Shown: positions 16,523 through 25,959 of the stretch, piece after piece | How positions within the stretch are numbered: position 1 is the stretch's first letter | Layout of the letters: the number at the start of each line of letters is the position of its first letter | NCBI GenBank assembly: GCA_046074525.1 | Contig: JBJTOK010000036.1 | Coordinates: 79,871-143,870, forward strand | Source: JAHEZL01 sp046074525 | Lineage (GTDB): Bacteria > Bacteroidota > Bacteroidia > Flavobacteriales_C > GCA-002722245 | Length of the DNA stretch: 64,000 bases | Direction of reading: 5' to 3' | Made by a program: the position numbers and the translations under genes | Notes under the pieces: generated by a model | Seen by the model: the letters and a program-made list of their open reading frames with translations, nothing else | Told to the model about the DNA's origin: nothing | Databases searched by the model: none

Positions 16523-16553
16523 TTGTATCGCTTTTGTAATTCAACTACATTTG
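16523..16553 (+). promoter_or_regulatory. Bacteroidota promoter for the TetR-efflux operon
   Basis: A -33 TTG at 16523-16525 lies 20 bp before TACATTTG at 16546-16553, an exact TAnnTTTG -7 box. The TetR gene starts 24 bases downstream. An autoregulating TetR operator would be expected here, but I see no obvious palindrome. Confidence 0.55.
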
Positions 16554-16576
16554 GAAACATTTCAAACTTTAACGCT

Positions 16577-17224
16577 ATGGATAATCAGGAATACGAGTTG
16601 TACCGCAGGACAGCTGAGGTGTACATCACAAAAGGGATCAAGAATATCACAATGGATGATATGGCCAAGGAACTCAAGGTTTCAAAAAAAACCCTCTATA
16701 AATATGTGAAAGACCGTCCGGAACTTGCGGCAAAATCCATGCAATGGCAACTGGAGCATGATAAAAAGGTGATCAACGGTATCCTGGCCAAGAATTTAAA
16801 CGCGGTAGAAGAGTTATGTGAACTCAGCAATTTCCACATGGCCAACGTGCAGAAATTACATCCATCAGTTCACCGTGATTTGCAGAAGTATTATAAAGAA
16901 TCATGGACCCAATTTGTGGAGTACCTTACGGTTTTTCTTCACAATACTATTCTGGGCAATATAAATAAAGGGATAAAAGAAGGCTTGTATCGCAATGATT
17001 TCAACGCGGAAGTGATTACCAAGCTATATATATCTAAAGCCGACATTGTTTTCAATGCAGATGTTTTTCCTGTTAATAAATTCAATTTTGGCGAGGTGTA
17101 TATGGAAATGGTAAAATACCACCTTTCGGGCATTGCGAATGAGAAAGGGTTGAGGGAGATGCACAGATTGGTTGATTTCAAATGCGGACTTGCAACACCA
17201 TCTAAAGAATTACAAACCTTATAA
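16577..17224 (+). CDS. TetR/AcrR family transcriptional regulator
   Basis: The frame is open from 16523, but the start at 16577 (MDNQEYELYRRTAEVY) is preferred because the -7 box ends at 16553, which would leave the upstream ATG untranscribed. The 215-residue product has an N-terminal TetR helix-turn-helix: KGIKNITMDDMAKELKVSKK and TLYKYVKDRPEL at about residues 17-50. The helical C-terminus would bind a ligand. It is the first gene of the operon with tolC, the fusion protein and the RND permease, and probably represses it. Confidence 0.85.
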   Translation: MDNQEYELYRRTAEVYITKGIKNITMDDMAKELKVSKKTLYKYVKDRPELAAKSMQWQLEHDKKVINGILAKNLNAVEELCELSNFHMANVQKLHPSVHRDLQKYYKESWTQFVEYLTVFLHNTILGNINKGIKEGLYRNDFNAEVITKLYISKADIVFNADVFPVNKFNFGEVYMEMVKYHLSGIANEKGLREMHRLVDFKCGLATPSKELQTL

Positions 17225-17262
17225 CCCTACTCCAATTAAAACCCTCTAACTTAAATCCTCCA

Positions 17263-18621
17263 ATGAAAAAAATCCTTTTTGTGCTTGCTCTCGGTGTATG
17301 CTCCTCCCCCACATTTTCCCAAGAGTTTACATTGAAAGAAGCCATTGATTATGCATTGTCGAATAATGCGAATCATCAAAATGTACTTCTCGATCAGCAG
17401 TTGGCCGAGATGAAGAAAAATGAAATACGGGGAATCGGACTTCCTCAATTGTCGGCCAGTGTGGATATGAAGTATTATCCACAGGTTCCAACATCAGTAT
17501 TCGATTTGGGTAATTTCCCAATGGGGCCTTCTGTCATTCCGAAAGGAACTTATAGTGCAGGAAGTTTCGCAATTCCTTATAACAACACAGCTGGAATCCA
17601 GATTTCACAGATCCTCTTCAGTAGTGATTATATTGTTGCTTTGCAGGCGTCGAAATCATTTATTGATCTTACTCAAAAAGCGGCCGACCGATCCAAAATT
17701 GAAACTTCAGTGGCTGTAATAAAGGCCTATTATACTGTTTTGATCAGCAAGGAGAGAGCAAAACTTTTAGATAATCAACTGGAAAGAGTAAAAAAATTAT
17801 CCGATGATGCCAAAGTATTATTTGATAATGGATTGGTTGAAAGTATCGATCTGGATCGCATCACCCTGGCGTACAATAACCTCCTCTCCGAAAAAGAGAA
17901 ACTAAAGCGCTTCGTGGAATTAACCGAGACTATGTTGAAATTCCAGATGGGCTATAACCTTAGCTCTCCGATTGTTTTGAAGGATTCCATAGATGTTAAT
18001 CAGCCGATTGCTTCAGAATTGAGTGCGCCTGAAAAATTTGATTACTCTTCACGTGTGGAGTATTCTTTAGTACAGAGTCAGCTTCAATTAAATCAGCTCG
18101 ACCTGAAGCGAAATAAAATGAAGTGGATGCCGAGTTTGGTCGCTTATGGCAATCTTGGCGCTACTAACTCGAGCGGAGCATTTCATCCATATTATTTCGG
18201 ACATCAGACTGATGTTACCAAACAATGGTATTCAATGAGTTTGGTAGGTGTTACATTGAGCATCCCAATTTTCGATGGTACGCAAACCTATTATAAAACC
18301 AAGCAGGCTCAGCTTGAAGTGCAAAAATCCGAGAACAGTATTAAAGGTCTGGAAAGCGCGATCGACCTTGAAATACGCAACGCATCCACTATGTACAATA
18401 ATGCCCTCGCCTCCCTCAACACTCAAAAAGCGAATATTGCTCTGGCACAAAAAGTTTACGATGCTTCCAAGTTTAAGTACGATCAGGGAATGTCTTCTCT
18501 TTTAGAAGTAACAACTGCGGAAAATGACCTGAAGGATGCACAAATCAATTATTATAATGCGCTTTTTGATTTTTTGATTGCTAAAGTTGATCTCGAAAAA
18601 GCTACTGGAATAATTAAATAA
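17263..18621 (+). CDS. TolC-family outer membrane efflux protein
   Basis: The 452-residue protein has a signal peptide (MKKILFVLALGVCSSPTFSQ) and the two-repeat outer-membrane efflux layout: FTLKEAIDYALSNNANHQN at the mature N-terminus and long coiled-coil helices (TQKAADRSKIETSVAVIKAYY and KYDQGMSSLLEVTTAENDLK). It trimerises to form the outer-membrane channel for the RND pump. It lies 38 bp after the TetR gene and 32 bp before the fusion-protein start. Confidence 0.9.
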   Translation: MKKILFVLALGVCSSPTFSQEFTLKEAIDYALSNNANHQNVLLDQQLAEMKKNEIRGIGLPQLSASVDMKYYPQVPTSVFDLGNFPMGPSVIPKGTYSAGSFAIPYNNTAGIQISQILFSSDYIVALQASKSFIDLTQKAADRSKIETSVAVIKAYYTVLISKERAKLLDNQLERVKKLSDDAKVLFDNGLVESIDLDRITLAYNNLLSEKEKLKRFVELTETMLKFQMGYNLSSPIVLKDSIDVNQPIASELSAPEKFDYSSRVEYSLVQSQLQLNQLDLKRNKMKWMPSLVAYGNLGATNSSGAFHPYYFGHQTDVTKQWYSMSLVGVTLSIPIFDGTQTYYKTKQAQLEVQKSENSIKGLESAIDLEIRNASTMYNNALASLNTQKANIALAQKVYDASKFKYDQGMSSLLEVTTAENDLKDAQINYYNALFDFLIAKVDLEKATGIIK

Positions 18622-18653
18622 GAACCCTCCTAATGAAAATTAAATATATACCA

Positions 18654-19697
18654 ATGAAAAAAATTGCTACCCTCCTTGTTACCTCCGTTACATTAGCTGC
18701 CTGCGGCGGCGAAGCAGAGCAAACAGAACAGCAGACCCCACCTGCTGAAATGAAAGGAAAAATGGTTGTTGTTTCAACTGTTAAAACCGCTGAATTCCGA
18801 CACTATGTTGAAGTTCAGGGAATGGTGGATGCTGAGGAAAACGTAGGCGTGACTCCGCAAAAACCAGGTGTCGTTACCAAAATATATGTAGAAGCAGGCC
18901 AGTCGGTAAGCAAAGGTCAGCTCCTCGCAGAGCTTAACAATGCTGGTGTTTCGCAACAAATTGATGCAATGAGAACACAGTTGGCGCTGGCTAAAGTAGC
19001 TTATGAAAAACAAAAAAATCTGTGGGATAAAAAGATTGGTTCCGAGATGCAATTCCTGCAGGCTAAGGCCCAGAAGGAAGCTCTTGAACAACAAATTGCT
19101 GGTTTGTCGGAACAAGGTGATATGTCGAGAATTGAATCTCCAATCAATGGAGTAGTGGACGCTGTTCATGCAAAAGTGGGACAAGCTGCAGCGCCGGGTT
19201 ATCCTGCCTTTCAGGTGGTGAATCTTTCGTCATTGAAAGTAAAAGGCCAGGTTCCTGAGAAATATGCGCCTAATGTAAAATCCGGAAGTGACGTGGTGTT
19301 GAATTTCCTAGATATCAAGAAGGAAGTATCTTCCAAAGCTTCTTATGCAGCAAAGGTGATTGATCCGCTGACGAGAACTTTCACCGTTGAGGTGAAACTC
19401 GACGCTGGAAGCAGTGCCGATTTCCATCCAAACATGATTGTTGTTTTGAAAATAGTGGATTACAAAAATGAAAAAGCTATAGTAGTGCCTACTGATGTGG
19501 TACAGCGTGGAGAAAGCTCTTCCTACATCTACACTGTACTGAAGGAGGGTGGAAAAAACATTGTAAAGAAAAGAGTTGTGCAAGTGGGAAGCAATTACAA
19601 TGGAAACACCGAGATTCTCAGCGGTTTGGCGGAAGGGGAAATGGTGATCACCCGTGGTTATCAGAATGTGAATGAGGGCGACGAGGTACAATTGTAG
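18654..19697 (+). CDS. RND efflux periplasmic adaptor (membrane fusion lipoprotein)
   Basis: An in-frame ATG at 18633 precedes this start, but 18654 gives a proper lipoprotein signal, MKKIATLLVTSVTLAACGG, with the lipid-bearing Cys in LAAC. The mature part has the biotinyl-lipoyl hairpin (GVVTKIYVEAGQSVSKGQLL and SPINGVVDAVHAKVGQAA) around a helical hairpin, then beta-barrel and membrane-proximal domains with GLAEGEMVITRGYQNVNEGD at the C-terminus. It links the permease to the TolC-like channel. Confidence 0.9.
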   Translation: MKKIATLLVTSVTLAACGGEAEQTEQQTPPAEMKGKMVVVSTVKTAEFRHYVEVQGMVDAEENVGVTPQKPGVVTKIYVEAGQSVSKGQLLAELNNAGVSQQIDAMRTQLALAKVAYEKQKNLWDKKIGSEMQFLQAKAQKEALEQQIAGLSEQGDMSRIESPINGVVDAVHAKVGQAAAPGYPAFQVVNLSSLKVKGQVPEKYAPNVKSGSDVVLNFLDIKKEVSSKASYAAKVIDPLTRTFTVEVKLDAGSSADFHPNMIVVLKIVDYKNEKAIVVPTDVVQRGESSSYIYTVLKEGGKNIVKKRVVQVGSNYNGNTEILSGLAEGEMVITRGYQNVNEGDEVQL

Positions 19698-19718
19698 AAC
19701 ACTCTATTGAAATTTATT

Positions 19719-22700
19719 ATGGAAAAGAACTTAAAAGAATTCCGGCCTACCAGCTGGTCTATAGATAACAAAACGGCCATTTACCTGCTTACTGTTTTCA
19801 TTACCCTGGCAGGTATCATGTCGTACAATGCCTTGCCGAAAGAGAAATTTCCGGATATCGTTTTACCTACCATCATGGTGAGCACTGTGTATCCCGGAGC
19901 TTCTCCAAAGAACGTGGAGAACCTTGTTACTAAACCTATTGAAAAGCAGTTGAAGGGTGCCACGGGAGTGAAAAAAGTAACCAGCCAGTCTTTGCAGGAT
20001 GTATCGTTCATCACTGTGGAATTCAATCCCGATGTGGAAGTGGCGAAGGCGAAGCAACTGGTGAAAGATAAGGTGGATTTGGCGCAAAGTGACTTACCTC
20101 CTTTTCCAAATGAGATACTGGCGCTGCCGAAAGTACAGGAGCTGGAGTTTTCGGAAATGCCAATTCTGTTTGTGAATGTATCGGGAGATTTTAATCTCGA
20201 TAAACTCAAGGAATATTCTGATGATCTCAAGGAAAGAATCGAAACATTAAAGGAGATCAAGAAGGTAGACCTAGTTGGTGCTAAAGACCGCCAGATCCAG
20301 ATCAATGCCGACAAATATAAAATGGAAGCTGCGCAGGTGACCTTCCAGGATATAGAATATGCTGTAGGTTATGAAAACAGAACCGCTTCTGCAGGAAATG
20401 TTACAGTAAATGGTATGAGTCGTTCGGTGACCTTGACCGGTGATTTTACTACTGTGGAAAAATTGAAAAATCTGGTGATCAGCTCTCAGCCCGGTAATCC
20501 GGTATACCTGCGTGACATCGCTGAAGTAGTGGATACACATAAAGAGCAGGAAAGCTTTGGCCGCCACAATGGCAAAAATGTAATCACGCTTAACATCGTT
20601 AAAAAAGGAGGGGAGAATTTGATTGAGGCTTCCGATAAAATCCGCGAGATTGTGGAGGAGATGAGAGCCGAGGAATTCCCGAAAAACCTGGTGGTGGACA
20701 TCACTGGCGACCAGTCGAAAGAAACCAGAATCACTTTGCACGATCTCATCAATACCATTATTATCGGGTTTATCCTGGTAACCATTATCCTTATGTTCTT
20801 CATGGGAGCCACCAACGCAATGTTTGTGGGCTTGTCGGTACCACTTTCTATGTTTATTGCTTTCCTGGTATTGCAAGGTTTGGGTTATTCCATGAACATG
20901 ATTGTGTTGTTTGCTTTCTTGCTGGGATTGGGTATTGTGGTGGATGATGCGATTGTGGTAATTGAAAACACACACCGTATTTATGAAAATGGCAAAATGC
21001 CTATCCAGCAGGCGGCTAAATTTGCGGCAGGAGAAGTGTTCCTTCCGGTATTATCCGGAACAGCTACTACTCTGGCACCTTTCGTTCCATTGGCTTTCTG
21101 GAGCGGTATGATGGGTGAGTTCATGAAGTATTTGCCTGTGACCTTAATCATTACCCTTACGGCTTCCTTACTGGTAGCATATATCATCAACCCTGTATTT
21201 GCAGTGAGTTTCATGAAACCGCATGTAGAGGAAGATGTGGCGAAGAAAAAGAGAAGGATCCGACTCGTGAGCGTTATCATGCTTTTCTTTGTAGCTATTT
21301 TCTATCTGGTTGATTTTGGCAACGGTTCGGAAGAGCATGGCGCGCGTGGAGTAGCAAACTTTATTCTGTTGCTTTGGCTGATATATATCTTCTATCAGGC
21401 GGTACTGGAGAAAGCCATTAAAAAATTCCAGGAGAAATTATGGCCTTCTGTTCAGTTGAAATATGCTAAGTTCCTTGAATGGGCATTGGTGAGACCATGG
21501 CGCATCATTACAGGCACTTTTGGTTTGTTGATCTTTTCCATCATTTTAATGGTGCTTCGCCAGCCTAAAGTGGAATTTTTTCCAACTGCCGATCCGAATT
21601 TTATCTACGTGTACCTCACTTTGCCTGTTGGTACCGATGTGAATTATACCGACTCCCTCACCAAGGTGATTGAACATCGCGTAATGGAAGTGGTGAAAAA
21701 CGATACTGATATCGTGGAATCGGTAATGGCCAACGTAGCCAAAGGGGCGTCCGAAGATCCTTTTGATATATCAATTGCATCTCATAAAGGAAAAGTGGGG
21801 ATTGCTTTTGTTGAATTCGGAAGACGAAATGGCCGTTCTACAGCTGTGTTTATGGATAAGATCCGTGATGCAGTGAAAGGTATTCCTGGAGCTGAAATTA
21901 CGGTGGCGCAAGAACAAAACGGTCCGCCGGTAGGTAAGCCGATCAGCATTGAAATTTCAGGAGATAAATTTGAAGACATCATGAATGCTTCTACTCAATT
22001 GAAGCGCTTTCTGGATGCTAAAAATATTCCGGGAGTGGAGGAATTGAAAACCGACTTGGTGAGCAGTAAACCTGAAATTTCTTTTGTTCTCGACAGAGAG
22101 AGAGCGAACCGTGAAGGGATTAAATCCGGACAAATTGGTCTGGAACTGAGAACGGCGATTTCCGGAAAAGAGATCTCCCGCTTTAAGGATGCCAACGAAG
22201 ATTATCCTATTGTCCTCCAGTTCAAGGAAGATCAGAGAAAGAGTATCGACGTGATCAGCGACATGAAGATGACTTACCGCGATATGGCGAAAATGGGAAT
22301 GATCCGACAGGTGCCAATCTCTGCTTTTGCTGATATAGAGTATACCACTACCTACGGCGGTATCAAGAGAAAAAACATGAAACGTGTGGTAACACTGGGA
22401 TCCAATGTGCTCAACGACTACAACCCTAATGAAGTGGTAGCTGCGATCCAGGAAGCTGCAAAAGATTTCAAATCGCCTGAAGGAGTGCATATTTCTTACA
22501 CCGGACAACAGGAAGAACAGGCTGAACAGATGGGCTTCCTTTCAACAGCACTCTTGATTTCAATTGCCATCATCCTGATTATTCTGATTATTCAGTTCAA
22601 TTCTATCAGCAAAACGGTGATTATTATTTCTGAGATTTTCCTGAGTATCATCGGGGTGTTGCTCGGATTGGCGATTACGGGAATGAATTTCTCTATCATC

Positions 22701-23120
22701 ATGACCATGATTGGTATTGTGGCTCTGGCTGGTATTGTAGTGCGTAACGGGATTTTATTGGTGGAGTTCATCGATATTCTGGTGGAGGAAGGAAAACCGG
22801 TACACGAAGCAGTAATTGAGGCGGGTCGTATCCGTATGACGCCGGTGATTCTCACTGCTACTGCTACTATCCTTGGTATGATTCCGCTGGCGATTGGTTT
22901 CAATATTGATTTCGTGACTTTGTTCACGCACTTCAATCCACACTTGTATTTTGGTGGTGACAGCGTGGCTTTCTGGGGACCATTATCCTGGACCATCATC
23001 TTCGGTCTGGCCTTCGCCACTTTCCTCACTTTGATCCTTGTACCGGTAATGTATTACCTGGCTTACAACATGAAACAAAAAGTGAAAGGCTTCAGACAAA
23101 GACTGGCAGCAAAAGCTTAA
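19719..23120 (+). CDS. RND efflux permease (HAE1/AcrB type)
   Basis: The start at ATG 19719 is chosen over an upstream TTG at 19707. The 1133-residue protein has the RND layout: TM1 near the N-terminus, two large periplasmic loops, and TM2-6 and TM7-12 blocks. The proton-relay Asp pair is seen in GLGIVVDDAIVVIENTHRIY and the porter signature in MVSTVYPGASPKNVENLVTK. It exports hydrophobic compounds by proton antiport; the substrate is unknown. The protein is longer than AcrB (about 1050), partly because of an insertion around residues 510-560. A strong terminator follows. Confidence 0.92.
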   Translation: MEKNLKEFRPTSWSIDNKTAIYLLTVFITLAGIMSYNALPKEKFPDIVLPTIMVSTVYPGASPKNVENLVTKPIEKQLKGATGVKKVTSQSLQDVSFITVEFNPDVEVAKAKQLVKDKVDLAQSDLPPFPNEILALPKVQELEFSEMPILFVNVSGDFNLDKLKEYSDDLKERIETLKEIKKVDLVGAKDRQIQINADKYKMEAAQVTFQDIEYAVGYENRTASAGNVTVNGMSRSVTLTGDFTTVEKLKNLVISSQPGNPVYLRDIAEVVDTHKEQESFGRHNGKNVITLNIVKKGGENLIEASDKIREIVEEMRAEEFPKNLVVDITGDQSKETRITLHDLINTIIIGFILVTIILMFFMGATNAMFVGLSVPLSMFIAFLVLQGLGYSMNMIVLFAFLLGLGIVVDDAIVVIENTHRIYENGKMPIQQAAKFAAGEVFLPVLSGTATTLAPFVPLAFWSGMMGEFMKYLPVTLIITLTASLLVAYIINPVFAVSFMKPHVEEDVAKKKRRIRLVSVIMLFFVAIFYLVDFGNGSEEHGARGVANFILLLWLIYIFYQAVLEKAIKKFQEKLWPSVQLKYAKFLEWALVRPWRIITGTFGLLIFSIILMVLRQPKVEFFPTADPNFIYVYLTLPVGTDVNYTDSLTKVIEHRVMEVVKNDTDIVESVMANVAKGASEDPFDISIASHKGKVGIAFVEFGRRNGRSTAVFMDKIRDAVKGIPGAEITVAQEQNGPPVGKPISIEISGDKFEDIMNASTQLKRFLDAKNIPGVEELKTDLVSSKPEISFVLDRERANREGIKSGQIGLELRTAISGKEISRFKDANEDYPIVLQFKEDQRKSIDVISDMKMTYRDMAKMGMIRQVPISAFADIEYTTTYGGIKRKNMKRVVTLGSNVLNDYNPNEVVAAIQEAAKDFKSPEGVHISYTGQQEEQAEQMGFLSTALLISIAIILIILIIQFNSISKTVIIISEIFLSIIGVLLGLAITGMNFSIIMTMIGIVALAGIVVRNGILLVEFIDILVEEGKPVHEAVIEAGRIRMTPVILTATATILGMIPLAIGFNIDFVTLFTHFNPHLYFGGDSVAFWGPLSWTIIFGLAFATFLTLILVPVMYYLAYNMKQKVKGFRQRLAAKA

Positions 23121-23138
23121 TTTAACCTAGGGGAAAAA

Positions 23139-23176
23139 GAAAGCCGGTTCGACATTTCGAACCGGCTTTCTTGTTT
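23139..23176 (+). terminator. Rho-independent terminator after the efflux operon
   Basis: A perfect 14-bp stem (GAAAGCCGGTTCGA and TCGAACCGGCTTTC) with a 4-base loop is followed by TTGTTT. It lies 19 bp after the permease stop. It would also stop transcripts reading from the minus-strand gene at 23237-23745. Confidence 0.8.
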
Positions 23177-23204
23177 AAGGATTGTTGATGCGGATTAACA
23201 GTAT

Positions 23205-23230
23205 GCTCCGCTAAACTTTGCGAGGCGGGG
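23205..23230 (+). repeat. Partial copy of the 35-bp dispersed repeat
   Basis: GCTCCGCTAAACTTTGCGAG followed by GCGGGG resembles the first two thirds of the repeat at 10425-10459. The relationship is weaker than between the other two copies. Confidence 0.35.
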
Positions 23231-23236
23231 GCTTTT

Positions 23237-23745
23237 TTATTTGATGCGGATCAACCGGATCATATCTCTGGAACCGTAATACAATGGGCCTCTATATATT
23301 AAAGTCCCGTGAATGGGACGGTACGACGACTGGTCTAAAATTCTAATGATCTGGAAAGTATAGGTTTCCGGAACAGAAGTTGGCTTAAAAGAAATGGTGT
23401 TTTTTATCGTGTCCGAAGTCCATTTCCCATCATCAACATCTGAAGAGAATACAAGAGTTAGGTAAATCCTTTCTCCCTTTTCATTACAAGTTGCCACAGT
23501 ATCTATGGATAGCCACTTAAAGGATGAATCTTTACAGTTCAGAATTAAATAACGGTATGCTTTCGGATTCTTTTCCGCAGGTCTTACAAAATCAATAGTA
23601 TCCTGTAGATCAAAAAGACATTTTCCAGAATCGCTATCCGAATAGCGCAACGTTAATGTAAGCCAGCTGGAACCAAAATAGGTATCGCAATAATCCTGTG
23701 CTGATAGGGATAGGGATGTAAAAAAAGAATTTTTAAAATTTTCAT
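23237..23745 (-). CDS. Hypothetical exported protein with a homopolymer frameshift
   Basis: No family is recognised. The main frame (to 23785) opens with a poor N-terminus, MRCNEISVFC..., and no signal peptide. An ATG at 23745 in the neighbouring frame begins MKILKILF; restoring one base in the run of seven A (23720-23726, T on the coding strand) joins it to FTSLSLSA and then QDYCDTYFGSSW, making an ideal signal peptide with cleavage after SLSA. The gene is therefore either frameshifted in the cell or misread in sequencing. The mature 150 residues are beta-rich. Its upstream region is packed with palindromic repeats. Confidence 0.5.
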
Positions 23746-23801
23746 GCAGGTATAAGCAAAATACTGATATTTCGTTACAACGCAATGACGATTTTTCTTT
23801 C

Positions 23802-23826
23802 GTAGAGATGCAAAATTTTGCGTCTT
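23802..23826. repeat. Palindromic dispersed repeat of GTAGAGACG type, degenerate copy
   Basis: GTAGAGATGCAAAATTTTGC continues into GTCTT, an imperfect palindrome. It is close to the GTAGAGACG...CGTCTCTAC repeats known to be scattered in many Bacteroidota and cyanobacterial genomes. Confidence 0.6.
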
Positions 23827-23840
23827 GTGATATGGTTGGC

Positions 23841-23867
23841 GAGAGACGGAAAATCTTCCGTCTCTAC
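23841..23867. repeat. Palindromic dispersed repeat of GTAGAGACG type, second copy
   Basis: AGAGACGGAA and TTCCGTCTCT form a perfect 10-bp stem around a 4-base loop, ending in CTCTAC. It lies 14 bp from the first copy. Confidence 0.65.
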
Positions 23868-23901
23868 AAGATAGTATACCCTGTATCTCACGCCCTTCTT
23901 T

Positions 23902-23944
23902 GCTTCGGGTTTTCGGGTACGAAAACTCCTCGCAATAACGGACT
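23902..23944. repeat. 43-bp dispersed repeat (GCTTCGG...CGGACT), copy 1
   Basis: This 43-base stretch, starting GCTTCGGGTTTTCGGGTACG and ending ATAACGGACT, matches 42891-42933 at 37 of 43 positions. Its right end also resembles the hairpin at 53878-53921. Confidence 0.65.
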
Positions 23945-23968
23945 GTTCTCAGCCGGCACACATTTCTA

Positions 23969-23999
23969 TTTGATATACCCCTGATTTATACTATTTTTA
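23969..23999 (+). promoter_or_regulatory. Bacteroidota promoter for dxs
   Basis: TTTG at 23969-23972 lies 19 bp before TATTTTTA at 23992-23999, one mismatch from TAnnTTTG. The dxs ATG is 25 bases downstream. Confidence 0.5.
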
Positions 24000-24023
24000 C
24001 AAAGTGTTTCGTTAAGCATCGCA

Positions 24024-25955
24024 ATGGATTTTAAAGCAGGGGAATTACTCAACAATATTAATGTTCCTTCCGACCTCCGGGCGCTCAAGGAAAGTCAGCT
24101 GGTTCAGGTGAGCGACGAGCTTCGTCAGTTCATCATCGATGTGGTGTCTGTAAAGGGTGGCCATTTCGGTGCGAGCCTCGGTGTTGTTGAACTCACGGTT
24201 GCCCTGCACTATGTTTTTAACACTCCCTATGACAGGGTGGTGTGGGATGTGGGCCACCAGGCTTACGGCCACAAGATCCTCACCGGTCGGAAAGATGTTT
24301 TCCATACCAACAGAAAATACAAGGGAATCAGTGGTTTCCCTAAGCGTTCTGAAAGTGAATACGATACTTTCGGTGTAGGACATTCTTCTACGTCTATCTC
24401 GGCAGCGCTGGGAATGGCCGTGGCTTCCCGCTATAAAAAAATTGATGACCGTCAGCACATCGCTGTAATAGGAGATGGCGCGATGACGGCCGGACTGGCT
24501 TTTGAAGGATTGAATCATGGTGGAGTAGAGCCTTCGAATTTACTGGTGATACTGAACGATAATTGCATGGCCATCGATCCGAATGTTGGGGCGCTAAAGG
24601 AATACCTTACTGATATGACCACTTCTCCTACTTACAACAAGATGAAGGATGAGGTGTGGCATTTGTTGGGTAAAATCAGCAAATTCGGTCCGAATGCACA
24701 AGCCATAGCCCAGAAAATTGAAAATGGGATAAAGTCGGCTCTCCTTACGAAGAGCAATATGTTCGAATCGCTGAATTTTCGTTATTTCGGGCCGGTTGAC
24801 GGTCATGATGTAAAATACCTCGCTAAGGTTTTAAAAGATTTAAAAGATATTCCCGGACCGAAAATCCTGCACGTTCTCACCAAGAAAGGGAAAGGGTTTG
24901 TTCACTCTGAGTTTGGCGATCAAACTACTTGGCATGCGCCAGGGCTATTCAATAAAGATACTGGTGAGATTATTAAGGTAACACCTCAATCACCGCAACC
25001 TCCGAAATACCAGGATGTATTTGGTCACACTATTGTGGAGCTGGCCGAGAAAAACGACAAGATTATGGGCATTACGCCGGCCATGCCGAGCGGAAGCTCT
25101 CTCAATATTATGATGGCGGCAATGCCTAACCGCGCTTTTGATGTGGGTATTGCTGAACAACACGCTGTGACTTTCTCCGCCGGATTGGCTGTGGAAGGCA
25201 TGATTCCTTTCTGCAATATTTATTCGTCCTTCATGCAGCGCGCCTACGATCAGGTGATTCATGACGTAGCACTGCAGAATTTGCCGGTGGTATTTTGCCT
25301 CGACAGGGCCGGATTTGCCGGTGCTGACGGTCCAACACACCACGGAGTATATGATATTGCTTACATGCGCTGCATCCCAAACATGGTAGTTTCGGCGCCG
25401 ATGAACGAATCGGAATTGCGTAACCTCATGTACACCGCACAACTCGAAGGCAATGGCCCGTTCGCCATACGCTACCCGCGTGGTGAAGGTGTAATGATCG
25501 ACTGGAAGACGCCGATGAAAGCCATCAAAATTGGTACAGGAAGAAAGACTGTCAATGGCGATGATATCGCGATTTTAACGATCGGCCAGGTTGGGAATTT
25601 TGCGGTTACTGCCTGCAAAAAACTGGAGAATGATGGTGTTTCTGCAGCGCACTACGACATGCGTTTTGCCAAGCCTATTGATGAAATGTTGTTGCACGAA
25701 GTTTTCGCGAAATTCAAATATGTCATCACTGTGGAAGACGGTTGTCTTATGGGCGGAATGGGATCGGCCGTACTTGAATTCATGAGTGATAATGGCTACC
25801 AGGCTTCAGTAGTTCGCTTGGGGATTCCTGATAAATTCATTGAACATGGCAGTCAGGAAGATCTCTATAAAGAATGCCACTACGATATCGAGAACATTTA
25901 CCTCACCGCAAAAAAAATGTTGTCGAAACGCCAATCGAAACAAGCTGCCGGATAG
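24024..25955 (+). CDS. dxs: 1-deoxy-D-xylulose-5-phosphate synthase
   Basis: The 643-residue protein is a full-length DXS. The thiamine-diphosphate motif runs from GDGAMTAGLAFEGLNHGG to ILNDNCMAIDPNVG, and the transketolase-like pyrimidine domain has DVGIAEQHAVTFSAGLA with the catalytic Glu and FAGADGPTHHGVYDIAYMR. It condenses pyruvate and glyceraldehyde 3-phosphate in the cytoplasm, the first step of the MEP isoprenoid pathway. It is followed 4 bp later by an outer-membrane barrel gene. Confidence 0.96.
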   Translation: MDFKAGELLNNINVPSDLRALKESQLVQVSDELRQFIIDVVSVKGGHFGASLGVVELTVALHYVFNTPYDRVVWDVGHQAYGHKILTGRKDVFHTNRKYKGISGFPKRSESEYDTFGVGHSSTSISAALGMAVASRYKKIDDRQHIAVIGDGAMTAGLAFEGLNHGGVEPSNLLVILNDNCMAIDPNVGALKEYLTDMTTSPTYNKMKDEVWHLLGKISKFGPNAQAIAQKIENGIKSALLTKSNMFESLNFRYFGPVDGHDVKYLAKVLKDLKDIPGPKILHVLTKKGKGFVHSEFGDQTTWHAPGLFNKDTGEIIKVTPQSPQPPKYQDVFGHTIVELAEKNDKIMGITPAMPSGSSLNIMMAAMPNRAFDVGIAEQHAVTFSAGLAVEGMIPFCNIYSSFMQRAYDQVIHDVALQNLPVVFCLDRAGFAGADGPTHHGVYDIAYMRCIPNMVVSAPMNESELRNLMYTAQLEGNGPFAIRYPRGEGVMIDWKTPMKAIKIGTGRKTVNGDDIAILTIGQVGNFAVTACKKLENDGVSAAHYDMRFAKPIDEMLLHEVFAKFKYVITVEDGCLMGGMGSAVLEFMSDNGYQASVVRLGIPDKFIEHGSQEDLYKECHYDIENIYLTAKKMLSKRQSKQAAG

Positions 25956-25959
25956 TCTC

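Noticed and set aside
16523..16576. Upstream ATG for the TetR regulator
   Set aside because: It lies inside the predicted promoter (-33 to -7 region), so it would not be in the transcript.
19707..19718. TTG start 12 bases upstream for the RND permease
   Set aside because: The ATG at 19719 gives a typical permease N-terminus and no ribosome-binding feature supports TTG.
23237..23785. Taking the N-terminus MRCNEISVFCLYLH as the real start
   Set aside because: It gives no export signal, while a one-base correction at 23720-23726 produces an ideal signal peptide from ATG 23745.
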